This document shows, one piece after another, positions 1-8,263 of a stretch of DNA of 64,000 nt. The notes under the pieces were generated by a model. That model was not told the DNA's origin. It did not search any database and saw only the letters and a list, made by a program, of their open reading frames with translations. The DNA is from MGML01 sp034416335 (GTDB taxonomy: Bacteria > Chloroflexota > Dehalococcoidia > Dehalococcoidales > UBA2162). The position numbers were made by a program, and so were the translations under genes. The DNA is taken from positions 7,100 through 71,099 of the forward strand of contig DAOULV010000023.1 of the NCBI GenBank assembly GCA_034416335.1. Direction: 5' to 3'. Positions within the stretch are counted from its first letter, which is position 1. Each line of letters begins with the position of its first letter.

Positions 1-306
1 ATCGCTGAAGAAGGAACAAAACGTTTCAGCCCCAATCACATGGCCGAACGGACTGGGCTTGACATTCAAATTTCTCAAACGATACTTCTCCGAACAGCTC
101 AAATAGGAACAATTCAAACTTACTATGAAATAGAATGTCCTGAAGGTGATAGTGATTTTTTTGTTACGAGAATAGAAGATGTTGATTGGAATACTGAATG
201 TGTATGTAGAGTGTGTGGCACAGAATATATACCAAATCCTTCTAATATTTGGGTGACGTTTAGTATTTTAGACCCTCCTTCCCCAAAAGCATTATGCCGC
301 CTGTAA
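1..306 (+). CDS. Hypothetical protein with zinc-knuckle-like cysteines (5' end outside window)
   Basis: The frame is open from base 1, so the protein begins upstream of the window; an internal ATG at 40 is only one possible start. The visible part (101 codons) ends in a short C-terminal segment with the spaced cysteines CVCRVCG, which suggests a small zinc-binding ribbon. I do not recognise the family. It overlaps the next gene by 13 nt, so it is the first visible member of the nuclease/DruA/NurA/HerA operon and probably works with it. It could be the targeting or accessory subunit of that system, which is inference from position only. Confidence 0.6.
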   Translation: MAEEGTKRFSPNHMAERTGLDIQISQTILLRTAQIGTIQTYYEIECPEGDSDFFVTRIEDVDWNTECVCRVCGTEYIPNPSNIWVTFSILDPPSPKALCRL

Positions 307-908
307 GTGGTACTCACAAATCAGGTGGCAGCCTACAAGAACTAACTAAAAGACCAGAGTGGATAGATTTCATCCCATCTCAGTTGGTGGCACTTGATAG
401 AGATAAATACTCAGAATTACTAGGACGAGTTGAAGAATCACTCCTTTCAGGAACCAATAAAGAAAAAGGAGATAGTCTAGAAGAACTCGCTGATTTTCTA
501 TTAAGCTCAATCAAAGCATTTATTGTCGGGCAAAAAACCAACACATCAACCGGAGAGCTGGATAGATTCTTGAAAATAAGTAAGATTCCCGGGACATTTT
601 TATGCGACTGGTCATTGTATATTCCCGTAGAATGTAAAAATTGGAATGATCCTGTGGGTGGGGATATTATTGACCATCTTTATGCCAAAGCAAGGAATAT
701 GGATGCAAATCGAGGAATTTTATTTTCTCGTGAAGGTGTTACAGGCAATATGAGTCATGATGGTTGGAGACAAATCGTAAACTTATTTCAAAATTCCCGT
801 TATATAACCATTGTTGTGGACATTGATGACCTAAGAAGTATCAACGCTGGAACTTGTCCATTGCATATAATAGAGCAATGCCAGGAAAAAGTAATATTAA
901 GCGCATGA
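294..908 (+). CDS. PD-(D/E)XK superfamily nuclease (Mrr/restriction-endonuclease-like)
   Basis: The 204 aa protein carries the arrangement of a PD-(D/E)XK nuclease: an acidic helix (KGDSLEELADFLL, E63/E64), then GELDRF (D90), then a beta strand ending in VECKNW (E113-x-K115), followed by a helix and the strand GILFSREGVTG. Such enzymes cut DNA using metal ions and occur in restriction and other defence systems. The ATG lies inside the end of the preceding gene, so translation is probably coupled. The next gene starts 43 nt downstream. I infer that this is the DNA-cutting effector of the operon; the substrate cannot be read from the sequence. The core motif is clear, the exact family is not. 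Confidence 0.75.
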   Translation: MPPVSGTHKSGGSLQELTKRPEWIDFIPSQLVALDRDKYSELLGRVEESLLSGTNKEKGDSLEELADFLLSSIKAFIVGQKTNTSTGELDRFLKISKIPGTFLCDWSLYIPVECKNWNDPVGGDIIDHLYAKARNMDANRGILFSREGVTGNMSHDGWRQIVNLFQNSRYITIVVDIDDLRSINAGTCPLHIIEQCQEKVILSA

Positions 909-951
909 ATAAGTACTATTTCAAACCTTTCAATTCGGTAATGAGTTATAG

Positions 952-1860
952 ATGATGAACGAACTTAACAGCTCACATTTAAATATAATCGACACCATTA
1001 AGCTCAGGGGAAGAGAATTTACAGATGATGAGTTGAGCACTATTCGTGAAAGTGTGATAAATAACTTTGACAAAGGTCGTACTTATATATCAAGAGATAT
1101 TTGTAATACCCTCAATTGGAAACAACCAAATGGTTGGCTAAAAGATAGAGCATGCCGTGACGTGTTACTTGAATTAGAAAAAAGAGAAATAATCAAACTT
1201 CCACCTCCTTTGGTAGTTAAGAACAACAAAAAATCTAACAAAGGCAATAGTATAAGTTATTTGAAAAATTTTGATCTGAATACACCTATATCCGAATTCC
1301 CAAATTCTATTGAACTAGAATTTGCAAAAGGTAATATTCAAGAGAAAGTCTGGAATGAACTGGTCAATCAATATCATTATTTGGGACATAGCACTACTGT
1401 TGGTAGGTGCATTAAGTATCTGATTAGATCTAACGACAGGTTACTAGGGGCACTCTCATTTTCATCTCCGGCATGGGAACTGGAGACTAGGAATAATATC
1501 CTTAACTCAATAGGTATTGAAAATCCAAGAGATTACACAATAAATAATTCTAGATTTCTCATTTTACCTATAGTGCAAGTAAATAATCTTGCATCACATG
1601 TGTTAGCTATAGCAGCAAAAAAGATTGTTAACGATTGGAAGGACTATTATTCCATAATTCCTCTGATTGCTGAAACTTTCGTTCAACCATCTCGATTCGA
1701 TGGCACCTGCTATAAGGCAGCCAACTGGATAGAAATTGGTACAACAAAAGGTTATGCTAAAAGAGGAAGATTTTATCGAAACAGTCAGGAACCCAAGAAG
1801 ATATTTTTGTATGGTTTAGATAAAAGAATACGAACAAAGTTGCTACAATTAGAGAAATAG
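952..1860 (+). CDS. DUF4338 (DruA-like) protein
   Basis: This 302 aa protein has the signature blocks I know from DUF4338, the domain of Druantia protein DruA and of some transposase-associated proteins: YHYLGHS near residue 143, LGALSFSSPAWE near 165, NNSRFLILP near 197, and ETFVQPSRFDGTCYKAANW followed by IEIGTTKGYAKRG near 241-270. The first 100 residues are a separate, charged, probably helical DNA-binding region. It stands between a PD-(D/E)XK nuclease and a NurA/HerA pair, only 8 nt before the NurA-like gene. Known Druantia loci pair DruA with the DruE helicase, which is not seen here. The biochemical role of DUF4338 is not visible from the sequence. ATG at 952 and 955 are both possible starts. 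Confidence 0.85.
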   Translation: MMNELNSSHLNIIDTIKLRGREFTDDELSTIRESVINNFDKGRTYISRDICNTLNWKQPNGWLKDRACRDVLLELEKREIIKLPPPLVVKNNKKSNKGNSISYLKNFDLNTPISEFPNSIELEFAKGNIQEKVWNELVNQYHYLGHSTTVGRCIKYLIRSNDRLLGALSFSSPAWELETRNNILNSIGIENPRDYTINNSRFLILPIVQVNNLASHVLAIAAKKIVNDWKDYYSIIPLIAETFVQPSRFDGTCYKAANWIEIGTTKGYAKRGRFYRNSQEPKKIFLYGLDKRIRTKLLQLEK

Positions 1861-1868
1861 GCATTATA

Positions 1869-2924
1869 ATGAATGCACGAGATACCTTAAAGAATGCGCG
1901 AGAATTTATTCGTAAACAAGGCGGGCAAATTGCACCGCTCCCTATAACTGAAGAGGAATTGGATCCTTCAGCTCAAGATGATCAGTCACTTGAAACTTTT
2001 TCCTTAGAACCTACAAATTGCCAGAATGTTGAGTATTCATATCCAGATGACTGTGGAAACAGCGAATTCTCCTTTTTTGAAGATGGTAAACAGAGAACTC
2101 TACATATAGGATTTATAGAAACCGAATATGGAGATCATACTGCTATAATTCCGGTACATTTTGTAGTTGTTGCCGCAGTAATCTTACAACGGCAAGAGCG
2201 TGAATTAAGCCTTTGGGATCAGCCAGTGATCCGAAGTGGAATATTGGTCGAAAAGTCACTTGTTCCGAATACACATGCTCTTAATGAATTTGAAAATCTC
2301 GGATTAGAAATAATCGATACAGAAGGTCTTGGAGGAGACTACTACGTATTGAGGAATAAAGCTTTACAAAAAGCAAAATCTATGAGATTAGAAGTCGAGG
2401 ATGAATTAATACGTCGATGGCGTACAAGCGATGATGCCCAAAACGGCTTTTTAATAGTAGATGGGACGTTGATGAATTTTCGCGACGAGGAGAATGTTAG
2501 GCATTGTATTGGTGTCAGTAAATCATTCGGTACTAGATATTTCACCACAAGTGAGCACAATCGTATATTACAAATGCAAGAATTTCAAAGATCTTGGACA
2601 TTTCGTTTCCACCATCCTGGAGATGCACTAAATTTGGGAGTACGTGACCGAGTAAGTTGGTACCTAAGACTTAGAACTAAAACTAACGCCGATCCTGAGT
2701 TTGGTCTTATCCGAGTAGAGATAAGTCACTCTTATCATAACCAGGCAACCGATTATGCTAATCGATTCTCTAAATCATTAATATCAGAAAGGCTACCTAC
2801 TTCCTATCCGGATAGTCGGTGGGATAAACTTTTATATCCTATTCAAGAGTGTGAGAGTTATTTGTCAAGTGTAATACCTTCAATTCAAACCATCGCTTCC
2901 AGTATGAAAGGAGCGCTGTCATGA
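1869..2924 (+). CDS. NurA-like nuclease domain protein, HerA partner
   Basis: The 351 aa protein contains FLIVDGTLMNF near residue 194, matching the strand-plus-aspartate (DG[ST]) motif of NurA nucleases, and a later strand FGLIRVEISHSY that fits the conserved second half of the fold. NurA is a 5'-3' nuclease that forms a complex with the HerA hexameric ATPase. Its stop overlaps the start of the HerA-like gene by 4 nt (ATGA), typical of subunits made together. An acidic region of about 90 residues precedes the catalytic part and may contact partners. The family call rests on the motif and on the adjacent HerA, so it is good but not certain. Confidence 0.7.
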   Translation: MNARDTLKNAREFIRKQGGQIAPLPITEEELDPSAQDDQSLETFSLEPTNCQNVEYSYPDDCGNSEFSFFEDGKQRTLHIGFIETEYGDHTAIIPVHFVVVAAVILQRQERELSLWDQPVIRSGILVEKSLVPNTHALNEFENLGLEIIDTEGLGGDYYVLRNKALQKAKSMRLEVEDELIRRWRTSDDAQNGFLIVDGTLMNFRDEENVRHCIGVSKSFGTRYFTTSEHNRILQMQEFQRSWTFRFHHPGDALNLGVRDRVSWYLRLRTKTNADPEFGLIRVEISHSYHNQATDYANRFSKSLISERLPTSYPDSRWDKLLYPIQECESYLSSVIPSIQTIASSMKGALS

Positions 2925-4720
2925 CATATCAGTCGGTACCACAGGAAGAATCGCCTGAAATGCAAAATGAAGAGTTTAGCCTAAGTAATTTTCTGAATAT
3001 TAGCTACGGAGTCATTGGTAGAACTGCATCGACGAGATTTGAACCCAACACTTCCGGTAAATTCCACTTTTGGTTATCGAAACTTGCGCCTAATCTTCCA
3101 GCTGATGATGATCATGAAGTTCCTACTCCTAACGAAACTCAAGAAGTTGGTAGAGACCGGGAAGAAGTGGCGCCAATAGAAATAGGAAATATCGTGGCTG
3201 CATATTCAGATGATGAGGTAGATATTACATTTGGTACAGTAACAGAAATGAGATCATATAGCGATGTGGAGAGTTTCATTTCTGATTATTTAAGTCATGA
3301 TTTTGGCGATGCCACTATTCAAGTTCCGACTGATATTACTGAAGTAATTGTTGTCACTTGTGCTGTAATGCGTAATATATCACTTAAGACCAAGCCCGTG
3401 GGGAGATCTCGAGTATATTTCCCGAGTACATTAGGGATTCAATTTTCCTACGGAATCGTTGATGAAAATGGTGAAATAACCTTTAGAGGTGCGCCTATAC
3501 CCTTTGGAGTATTTGAAAACGGTGATGGCACTATTGCTCCAATCAGTGTAGACGAAAATTTCTTACTCGGACCGGAAGGCGCTCATCTTAATGTTTCTGG
3601 TATTTCAGGCTTAGCATCAAAAACTTCAGCAATTGAATTTACGATCAACTCTCTTCTCACTCACACTCGTAAGAGACTGGCTGTAGTGATGTTCAATGTT
3701 AAAAGTCAAGATTTACTTTACATCGATCAGGTGAATCCGAGACTCGCGGAGGAAGAATGGTCACAATGGGCATATGACATTTTAGGTGTACCTCAAGAAC
3801 CATTTGCTAATGCAAGTTTCTATGCACCTGCAGATCCTAGAAATGCACCAGATGGGACACAGAGTTCCAGAAGTCTTGAAGTACAGCCCTTCGAATGGAA
3901 TTTACCTATGATTTATCAGCAAATTCCAACTCTATTTGACCAGATGGATTGGGATGATAGGATGGAAGGAGTCTGGTTTACAATACAGGGCGATATAGAA
4001 AGTGGCCAAATTTTATCTTACGGGCAAATGGTTAATTCGGTTCAAAATCTTATCAATACAGCAACAAATAATCAGCGACAATGGGTAAGAGGCAACCATA
4101 TTTCTACTTGGCAAAAAATGTTATCACACTTAAGGCGATTTCCACAATCTTATCAAGGATTGATAACACCTGCTGGTACGGGTAGGGACATACCATGGAA
4201 TGAGTTACAGGAAAATAGTGTTTGGATCATCGACATTGAAATGCTCGCTGATCGAGGTCAAAGGCTGGTATTTGGTCGTTCAGTGTATGCTATTAGCGAG
4301 ATGTTAGAATCTGATGATAGCAACCTAGACGCAGTTGTAGTATTTGTTGACGAATTAAACAAATTTGCTCCTTCAGGAAATGTTAGAACTCCACTGAAAT
4401 CTAGGTTAATTGATATCACAGCAAGAGGACGAAGCATAGGAATGGTTCTTTTCGGTGCGGAACAATTTGTTTCATCAGTAGACAGAGAAATCGTCGAAAA
4501 TAGTTCAACGTATCTATTCGGACACACTGAAACAAATGAACTACGTAGCCCTACATTTAGTGCGTTGAGTGATGAAGTAAAAACAAAATTGACGATGCTT
4601 CCTCAAGGACAACTGTTAATTAAATTTGCAAAATTCCCACAGCCAATATTCTTGAAATTCCCATTTCCCGCATGTTGTCCTGGTGATCAATATAGTTCAG
4701 AAGACGTGGGAGATCAGTAG
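2921..4720 (+). CDS. HerA-like FtsK/HerA superfamily ATPase
   Basis: The 599 aa protein shows a P-loop variant GISGLASKTS near residue 226-236, a Walker B strand VVVFVDELNKFAPSG near 470-485, and a sensor region with IGMVLFGAEQFVSS and STYLFGHTETNEL near 500-545. This is the layout of HerA-type DNA translocases. The N-terminal part has the beta-rich region (GNIVAAYSDDEV, FGTVTEMRSY) of the HerA-ATS (HAS-barrel) domain. It is translationally coupled to the NurA-like gene. HerA-NurA pairs act in end resection in archaea, and HerA-containing complexes act in phage defence in bacteria. With the DruA-like and nuclease genes a defence role is likely. The P-loop lacks the classic GKT spelling but keeps K-T-S. 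Confidence 0.85.
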   Translation: MTYQSVPQEESPEMQNEEFSLSNFLNISYGVIGRTASTRFEPNTSGKFHFWLSKLAPNLPADDDHEVPTPNETQEVGRDREEVAPIEIGNIVAAYSDDEVDITFGTVTEMRSYSDVESFISDYLSHDFGDATIQVPTDITEVIVVTCAVMRNISLKTKPVGRSRVYFPSTLGIQFSYGIVDENGEITFRGAPIPFGVFENGDGTIAPISVDENFLLGPEGAHLNVSGISGLASKTSAIEFTINSLLTHTRKRLAVVMFNVKSQDLLYIDQVNPRLAEEEWSQWAYDILGVPQEPFANASFYAPADPRNAPDGTQSSRSLEVQPFEWNLPMIYQQIPTLFDQMDWDDRMEGVWFTIQGDIESGQILSYGQMVNSVQNLINTATNNQRQWVRGNHISTWQKMLSHLRRFPQSYQGLITPAGTGRDIPWNELQENSVWIIDIEMLADRGQRLVFGRSVYAISEMLESDDSNLDAVVVFVDELNKFAPSGNVRTPLKSRLIDITARGRSIGMVLFGAEQFVSSVDREIVENSSTYLFGHTETNELRSPTFSALSDEVKTKLTMLPQGQLLIKFAKFPQPIFLKFPFPACCPGDQYSSEDVGDQ

Positions 4721-4815
4721 AGCACAATATTGTCTCTAGCATTGTCATTAATCGCAGTGTTATTTACTGCTAATGCAGTATATTGTACTGCAAAAATATA
4801 CAAGTTGATACACGA

Positions 4816-5640
4816 TTAAGGGAGGACCTTCTTCAGATACTCCTGCCAGTATCCTTCATCATCACCTACTATCTCATGAAGCCAGCAATACATCATCAAT
4901 ATCTCGAATTCTTGTTTCCTGCCTTTTGTGAAAGCTTTTTTGGGCATTTTCGTATACAGTGAGTTGATATTAAACAGGTTCGTACCTTTCTTGAAATCGT
5001 ATTCATACTTCATCCAAGGATCTTGTGTCGTTAATTTATGAGTGGATGGCCAGAGGTCCTTATTGTCCCAAAAATAATTCACCCAATTCTCTGCGAACGT
5101 CATAACGTTCACTCGATATTTCATCCATGTCTTATTAATCCAGTCATTGATGTCTTCAGAGAAAAAAGGTGACTCTGATCTCCAGGCTTGCTGACTCTGT
5201 ATTCGATGATATTCTTTTATAAACAGGAACAGCATTTCGGTCTGGTCTCTGAGGAAAGGATACTTCTTAATCAACTTAGAATAACAGTCGTATGATAAGC
5301 TTCTGAATTCTTGGTCTGTGTTGAAGAGAAAGAAGAACACATTTTGATCTAGAATGAAACCAATAGCTCTATTAACATAGCTCCCATGGTCAGTGTTTAT
5401 CCCAACAAGCCAATCCTGGATTTCTGGATCGTATTCCCGTAGCTGTTTTCGGTACTTTTCTATCTTCTCATTTTGTAATACGGTTTTATTCTCTGCAACC
5501 GTAATATTCAGGTAGTTATTAAAATATTCGAAAACATAGTTAACACATATCCGTAGATTTTCCGTTCGAGTATCGGCATCAAATTCATCAATCTTATCTT
5601 CTTTCTTACGGCGAATAATATAGTCTTCAAGTCTTAACAT
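4816..5640 (-). CDS. Hypothetical protein, helical, 274 aa
   Basis: I do not recognise this protein. It is rich in aromatic and charged residues (FEYFNNYLNI, VFFFLFNTDQEF, FAENWVNYFWDN), predicted mostly helical, with no signal peptide or clear membrane span. A good ribosome site (GGAG, 5 nt spacer) precedes the ATG at 5640. It is convergent with the HerA operon and has the same AT-rich composition, so it belongs to the island. It could be a defence or immunity protein, but nothing in the sequence shows a function. Confidence 0.6.
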   Translation of the reverse strand: MLRLEDYIIRRKKEDKIDEFDADTRTENLRICVNYVFEYFNNYLNITVAENKTVLQNEKIEKYRKQLREYDPEIQDWLVGINTDHGSYVNRAIGFILDQNVFFFLFNTDQEFRSLSYDCYSKLIKKYPFLRDQTEMLFLFIKEYHRIQSQQAWRSESPFFSEDINDWINKTWMKYRVNVMTFAENWVNYFWDNKDLWPSTHKLTTQDPWMKYEYDFKKGTNLFNINSLYTKMPKKAFTKGRKQEFEILMMYCWLHEIVGDDEGYWQEYLKKVLP

Positions 5641-5910
5641 GTCATCTCCTTGATAATGTTACTTCAACAAAATCTTTTCTATTTCCAAGGTAGATGTCAA
5701 GACTTACAGAATAGCATCTTTATGGAATAATGGAATAGCAAAAGGCGACGAATCAGCCGGTCATGAAGAATCGGCAGGCATTGATGATGAAGACAAAAAT
5801 TGCGGTAAGAATTTCGTATTGACTTCTGTTTTAGCCTCAATTATAATCCAAAACAGAAAGGAGGCAAGCGGTCGGTTCAGCAAGCGACTGGTTGCTTTTC
5901 TGCCGAGAAG
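5641..5910. other. Gene-free stretch left of the first tRNA fragment
   Basis: No convincing ORF is present. The stretch contains a plus-strand promoter (5819-5847) and, after it, a run with local self-complementarity (CAGAA with TTCTG, GCAA with TTGC, about 5859-5901) leading into the tRNA fragment. It may encode a short structured transcript, or be the remains of the integration junction. Confidence 0.4.
5819..5847 (+). promoter_or_regulatory. Sigma-70 type promoter
   Basis: TTGACT, 17 nt, TATAAT: five of six and six of six consensus bases with ideal spacing. No ORF starts behind it. A transcript would run through a potential hairpin and then the tRNA-Lys 3' fragment. It may once have driven a tRNA or an element gene. 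Confidence 0.55.
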
Positions 5911-5953
5911 CTCTTAATCAGCCGGTTGGAGGTTCGAGTCCTCCGCGGCTCAG
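5911..5953 (+). repeat. tRNA-Lys(CUU) 3'-half fragment, left copy (probable att site)
   Basis: 43 nt beginning in an anticodon loop (CTCTTAATCAG) and continuing through variable arm, T-arm (GGAGG TTCGAGT CCTCC) and acceptor end (GCGGCTCA). No matching 5' half (expected acceptor GAGCCGC, D-arm) lies upstream, so it is not a working tRNA. It matches 10080-10122 at 42 of 43 positions. Such fragments form when an element integrates at the anticodon loop of a tRNA gene through a tyrosine recombinase. The intact gene and the integrase are not in the window. Confidence 0.8.
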
Positions 5954-5995
5954 ACTCAATTCCTAGAATCGATTTTTGGAATTTTTCATATTCTT

Positions 5996-6148
5996 TCAGT
6001 TTCTCAAATCTTCGTATATATCCTTGAAGTTTTCTTTCAATTCATCCGGAGATGTGCCCTGACTTCTATAGTCGGGATATTCTTCTAGCCAGCCCACCCA
6101 CATGCCATTCTCATGGTAGTAAATAAACTCAAGAGTTTCCATTTTCAT
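5996..6148 (-). CDS. HicB-like (UPF0150) antitoxin-type protein
   Basis: The open frame reaches further upstream, but the HicB-like part begins at MKMETLEFIYYHENG, behind a GGGTAGG ribosome site, so I start at 6148 (or 6142). The 50 aa include FIYYHENGMWVGWLEEYPDY and a GTSPDELKENFKDIYEDL helix, the ferredoxin-like half-RNase fold of HicB antitoxins. These usually pair with a HicA toxin; no HicA-like small basic ORF is visible next to it, so it may be an orphan. It is the last gene of the minus-strand island cassette. Confidence 0.6.
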   Translation of the reverse strand: MKMETLEFIYYHENGMWVGWLEEYPDYRSQGTSPDELKENFKDIYEDLRN

Positions 6149-6251
6149 CCTACCCGCTTGTAAAATCCAATCATTTGAAATTATATCAGAATTTCTATAA
6201 TAAAAAATATGTTCTGTCAAAAGCAAATACAAAGAATGGGGGAAGATTAAT

Positions 6252-6692
6252 CTATTTCTTTCTGTCAGACTTTCTAGGTTTTGATTCAAAGAATTTAATC
6301 ACCTTCTCTCGCAGGTATCGTTCGGCAAATGAATTAACGGTGCCGTCAGGATATATTATTCTGTTGCCGATAAGAGGTTTCATTTTATTCTCTAATGCCA
6401 CCTCAGAAAGAGAAGTCCCGAGTTTATCCTTGAGTTCTTTTAAACTGTAAGTAGTATTTTGCCAGAGTCATTCCCATAATTTATTTACCGATTCACCGGG
6501 AGAGCCTTTGATTTTACTGATACGCCTTATATCCAGGCTAGTCCATGCAACGATGATTTTTACCAGCTCTGGATTGTCATCGAGTAACAGCACAATCTCA
6601 GGCTTTTCATTCTGTTTGAACCAGTCCAACTTTTCGGTATATAGATTGTCCATTGAACTATACCCGGTACCGAATATATGGGTAATTTTCAA
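6252..6692 (-). pseudogene. Small SPL-associated protein, broken by one in-frame UGA
   Basis: This is a paralogue of the intact gene at 15818-16201: NLYTEKLDWFKQNEKPEIV, AWTSLDIRR, GTSLSEVALENKMKP and IIYPDGTVNSFAERYLRE all have close counterparts there. The frame is interrupted once, by TGA at 6468-6470, exactly where the paralogue has a tryptophan codon (LWE-stop-LW against SWV-W-LW), so a single TGG to TGA change explains it. Downstream the frame stays open to TAG at 6252. True translation probably starts at the ATG ending at 6653, just after the ParB-like gene. No function is known to me. Selenocysteine at this site is unlikely because the aligned residue is Trp. Confidence 0.75.
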
Positions 6693-7305
6693 GATAGAAA
6701 CGTGCTAAGTGCGTGAGTGCATGGCTGCGTGATGGTTCTTCTTTTATTCTAGATATCAAATCCAGGGCGAGGTTTATTTCTCTGGCTTCAGATTCTTCTA
6801 CCATAAAAGTAAAGCTGACGGGAATAGTGAACTTACCTCCTTCAGAAGTGTTTGATATGATTTCGTCTGCCTCAAGGTGTGATAGGCGTTTTAATTCCTC
6901 AATCTGTTTATTGTTATCTGGAAGAAGTGCCGTCAGTTCATCAGCTTCGTAGGATTTAAAAAGGTTTTCTAAAAGTATTGCTCTTCGCTCGGGGACTTCT
7001 TTACCAGACAGTCGATTAAGGGTTGCCAGATAAAGTCTTGTCTGAGAATCGTCAAGTTTCCAGACCAGGCAGTTTATTGTTCGATAACTAAGAGCGCGAA
7101 GTACACGTAAACGATTATGCCCATTGATAATCTGAAACTTACCTCTTTCGCTAGGATGCAGACGAACCGTCAACGGTTCATACCTGCCACTCCGCTCTAT
7201 ATGACGCCTTAGTTTACGGGCTGTTTCCGCATTCATAAAGTTACTGTTTTCTGGATGTTCGACCAATAATTCAATAGGGATTTCCTGTATTTTTATATTA
7301 TCCAT
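6658..7305 (-). CDS. ParB/Srx-fold nuclease-domain-like protein
   Basis: I start at MDNIKIQEIPIELLVEHPEN, 10 nt after the radical SAM gene, rather than at the longer upstream frame. The 215 aa contain the ParB N-terminal domain: LLVEHPENSN, LRRHIERSGRYEPLTVR, and FQIINGHNRLRVLRAL (the GHxRxxA-like box), with a LATLNRLSGKEVPERRAILLENL helix typical of short ParB-like regulators. A winged or helical C-terminus follows. Such solitary ParB-like proteins are common on mobile elements and bind or modify DNA; this one has no ParA beside it. Its tight coupling with the SPL radical SAM gene suggests a shared function in the element. Confidence 0.75.
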   Translation of the reverse strand: MDNIKIQEIPIELLVEHPENSNFMNAETARKLRRHIERSGRYEPLTVRLHPSERGKFQIINGHNRLRVLRALSYRTINCLVWKLDDSQTRLYLATLNRLSGKEVPERRAILLENLFKSYEADELTALLPDNNKQIEELKRLSHLEADEIISNTSEGGKFTIPVSFTFMVEESEAREINLALDLISRIKEEPSRSHALTHLARFYLENYPYIRYRV

Positions 7306-7315
7306 TTTATCTATT

Positions 7316-8263
7316 CTATTCGAATAAGTTTCCCTGAGAAGGAATCTCAGTGGAATTCGACCAGTGTCCGACAATATTACAGCTTCCGCCAATATCCGGG
7401 TTCATGCAGCCACAAACTGAGATCTCTATACCGTATATACCAGCGATTCTCTTTACATTCTCGTATATTTCATTCCGCGTAGAGGGAGGTAGAGGGACGA
7501 TAGAAGAATGAGGAGAAAGAACAGGCATACGCCCGGATAAATAGTGACTCATTATACGTTTGGTTATCGAACTGTCGTTTATATATTTTTGCAGGTTTCG
7601 AGCAATCATCGGACGTAGAAATAGTGTGCTTATTGCCGCTTTTTTTATGCCCGTATTAGCTAAAGTCTCTAATAGACTATTCATGGATACCTCAGTATCG
7701 GTAATTCCTGGTATTATGGGTATTATCCTAGCCTCAACTTGTATACCTGCATTGACCAGAGCTTCTATTTGCTTGAGACGTACACTTACAGAAGCAGCAT
7801 TGGGCTCAAAGATGCGTCTTACCGAATCATCTGCGGTGATTGTGCCTATCTGGACTCTGACGATATGAGCATGTTCTCGCAAAAGACCTAGAGTTTTCTC
7901 CGGTATTTTCCCCTTGGTTAAAAAAGCCACCCCAATATCTTTGGCAAGCAATAGATTTAAAACACGGTGACTTAGTTCCAGCACGTTCTCTAGAGGTTGA
8001 AAAAGGTCACTCGAGGGGCTGAAATACACTGCCTGCGGTAATTTCCTTTTTAATGAGAGTTCTTTTTCCAATTTTTCCAGGATGTTAACGTATAAAGAAA
8101 CTTTGTTGTCGCCTGGATATACGGAGTATCCGCGAGCGTAGCAATAGAGACAACTATGAGCACATCCCAGGGTTAAATTAACTGTCGGAATATTAGACAG
8201 GCAGGAGAGACTGGATGGAGTGAGAATTGCAGATTTTCTTTCTGTATATTTCAACACTACCAT
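7316..8263 (-). CDS. SPL-family radical SAM protein (COG1533-like)
   Basis: The 315 aa protein binds a 4Fe-4S cluster and S-adenosylmethionine through C34-x3-C38-x2-C41 (LGCAHSCLYCYA). The spacing and the following VYFSPSSDLFQP, FLTKGK, and VEARIIPIIPGITD blocks match the spore photoproduct lyase-like group (COG1533). Family members include DNA photoproduct lyases and many uncharacterised enzymes. The start overlaps the end of the upstream methyltransferase-like gene by 7 nt, and the ParB-like gene follows after 10 nt, so the genes form one transcript. A second, longer member lies at 16202-17425 next to the intact small partner protein. The substrate is unknown. Confidence 0.85.
   Translation of the reverse strand: MVVLKYTERKSAILTPSSLSCLSNIPTVNLTLGCAHSCLYCYARGYSVYPGDNKVSLYVNILEKLEKELSLKRKLPQAVYFSPSSDLFQPLENVLELSHRVLNLLLAKDIGVAFLTKGKIPEKTLGLLREHAHIVRVQIGTITADDSVRRIFEPNAASVSVRLKQIEALVNAGIQVEARIIPIIPGITDTEVSMNSLLETLANTGIKKAAISTLFLRPMIARNLQKYINDSSITKRIMSHYLSGRMPVLSPHSSIVPLPPSTRNEIYENVKRIAGIYGIEISVCGCMNPDIGGSCNIVGHWSNSTEIPSQGNLFE

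Noticed and set aside
6175..6450. Plus-strand ORF of 91 aa across the island
   Set aside because: It is the antisense of the broken small-protein gene, which has a clear paralogue on the other strand.
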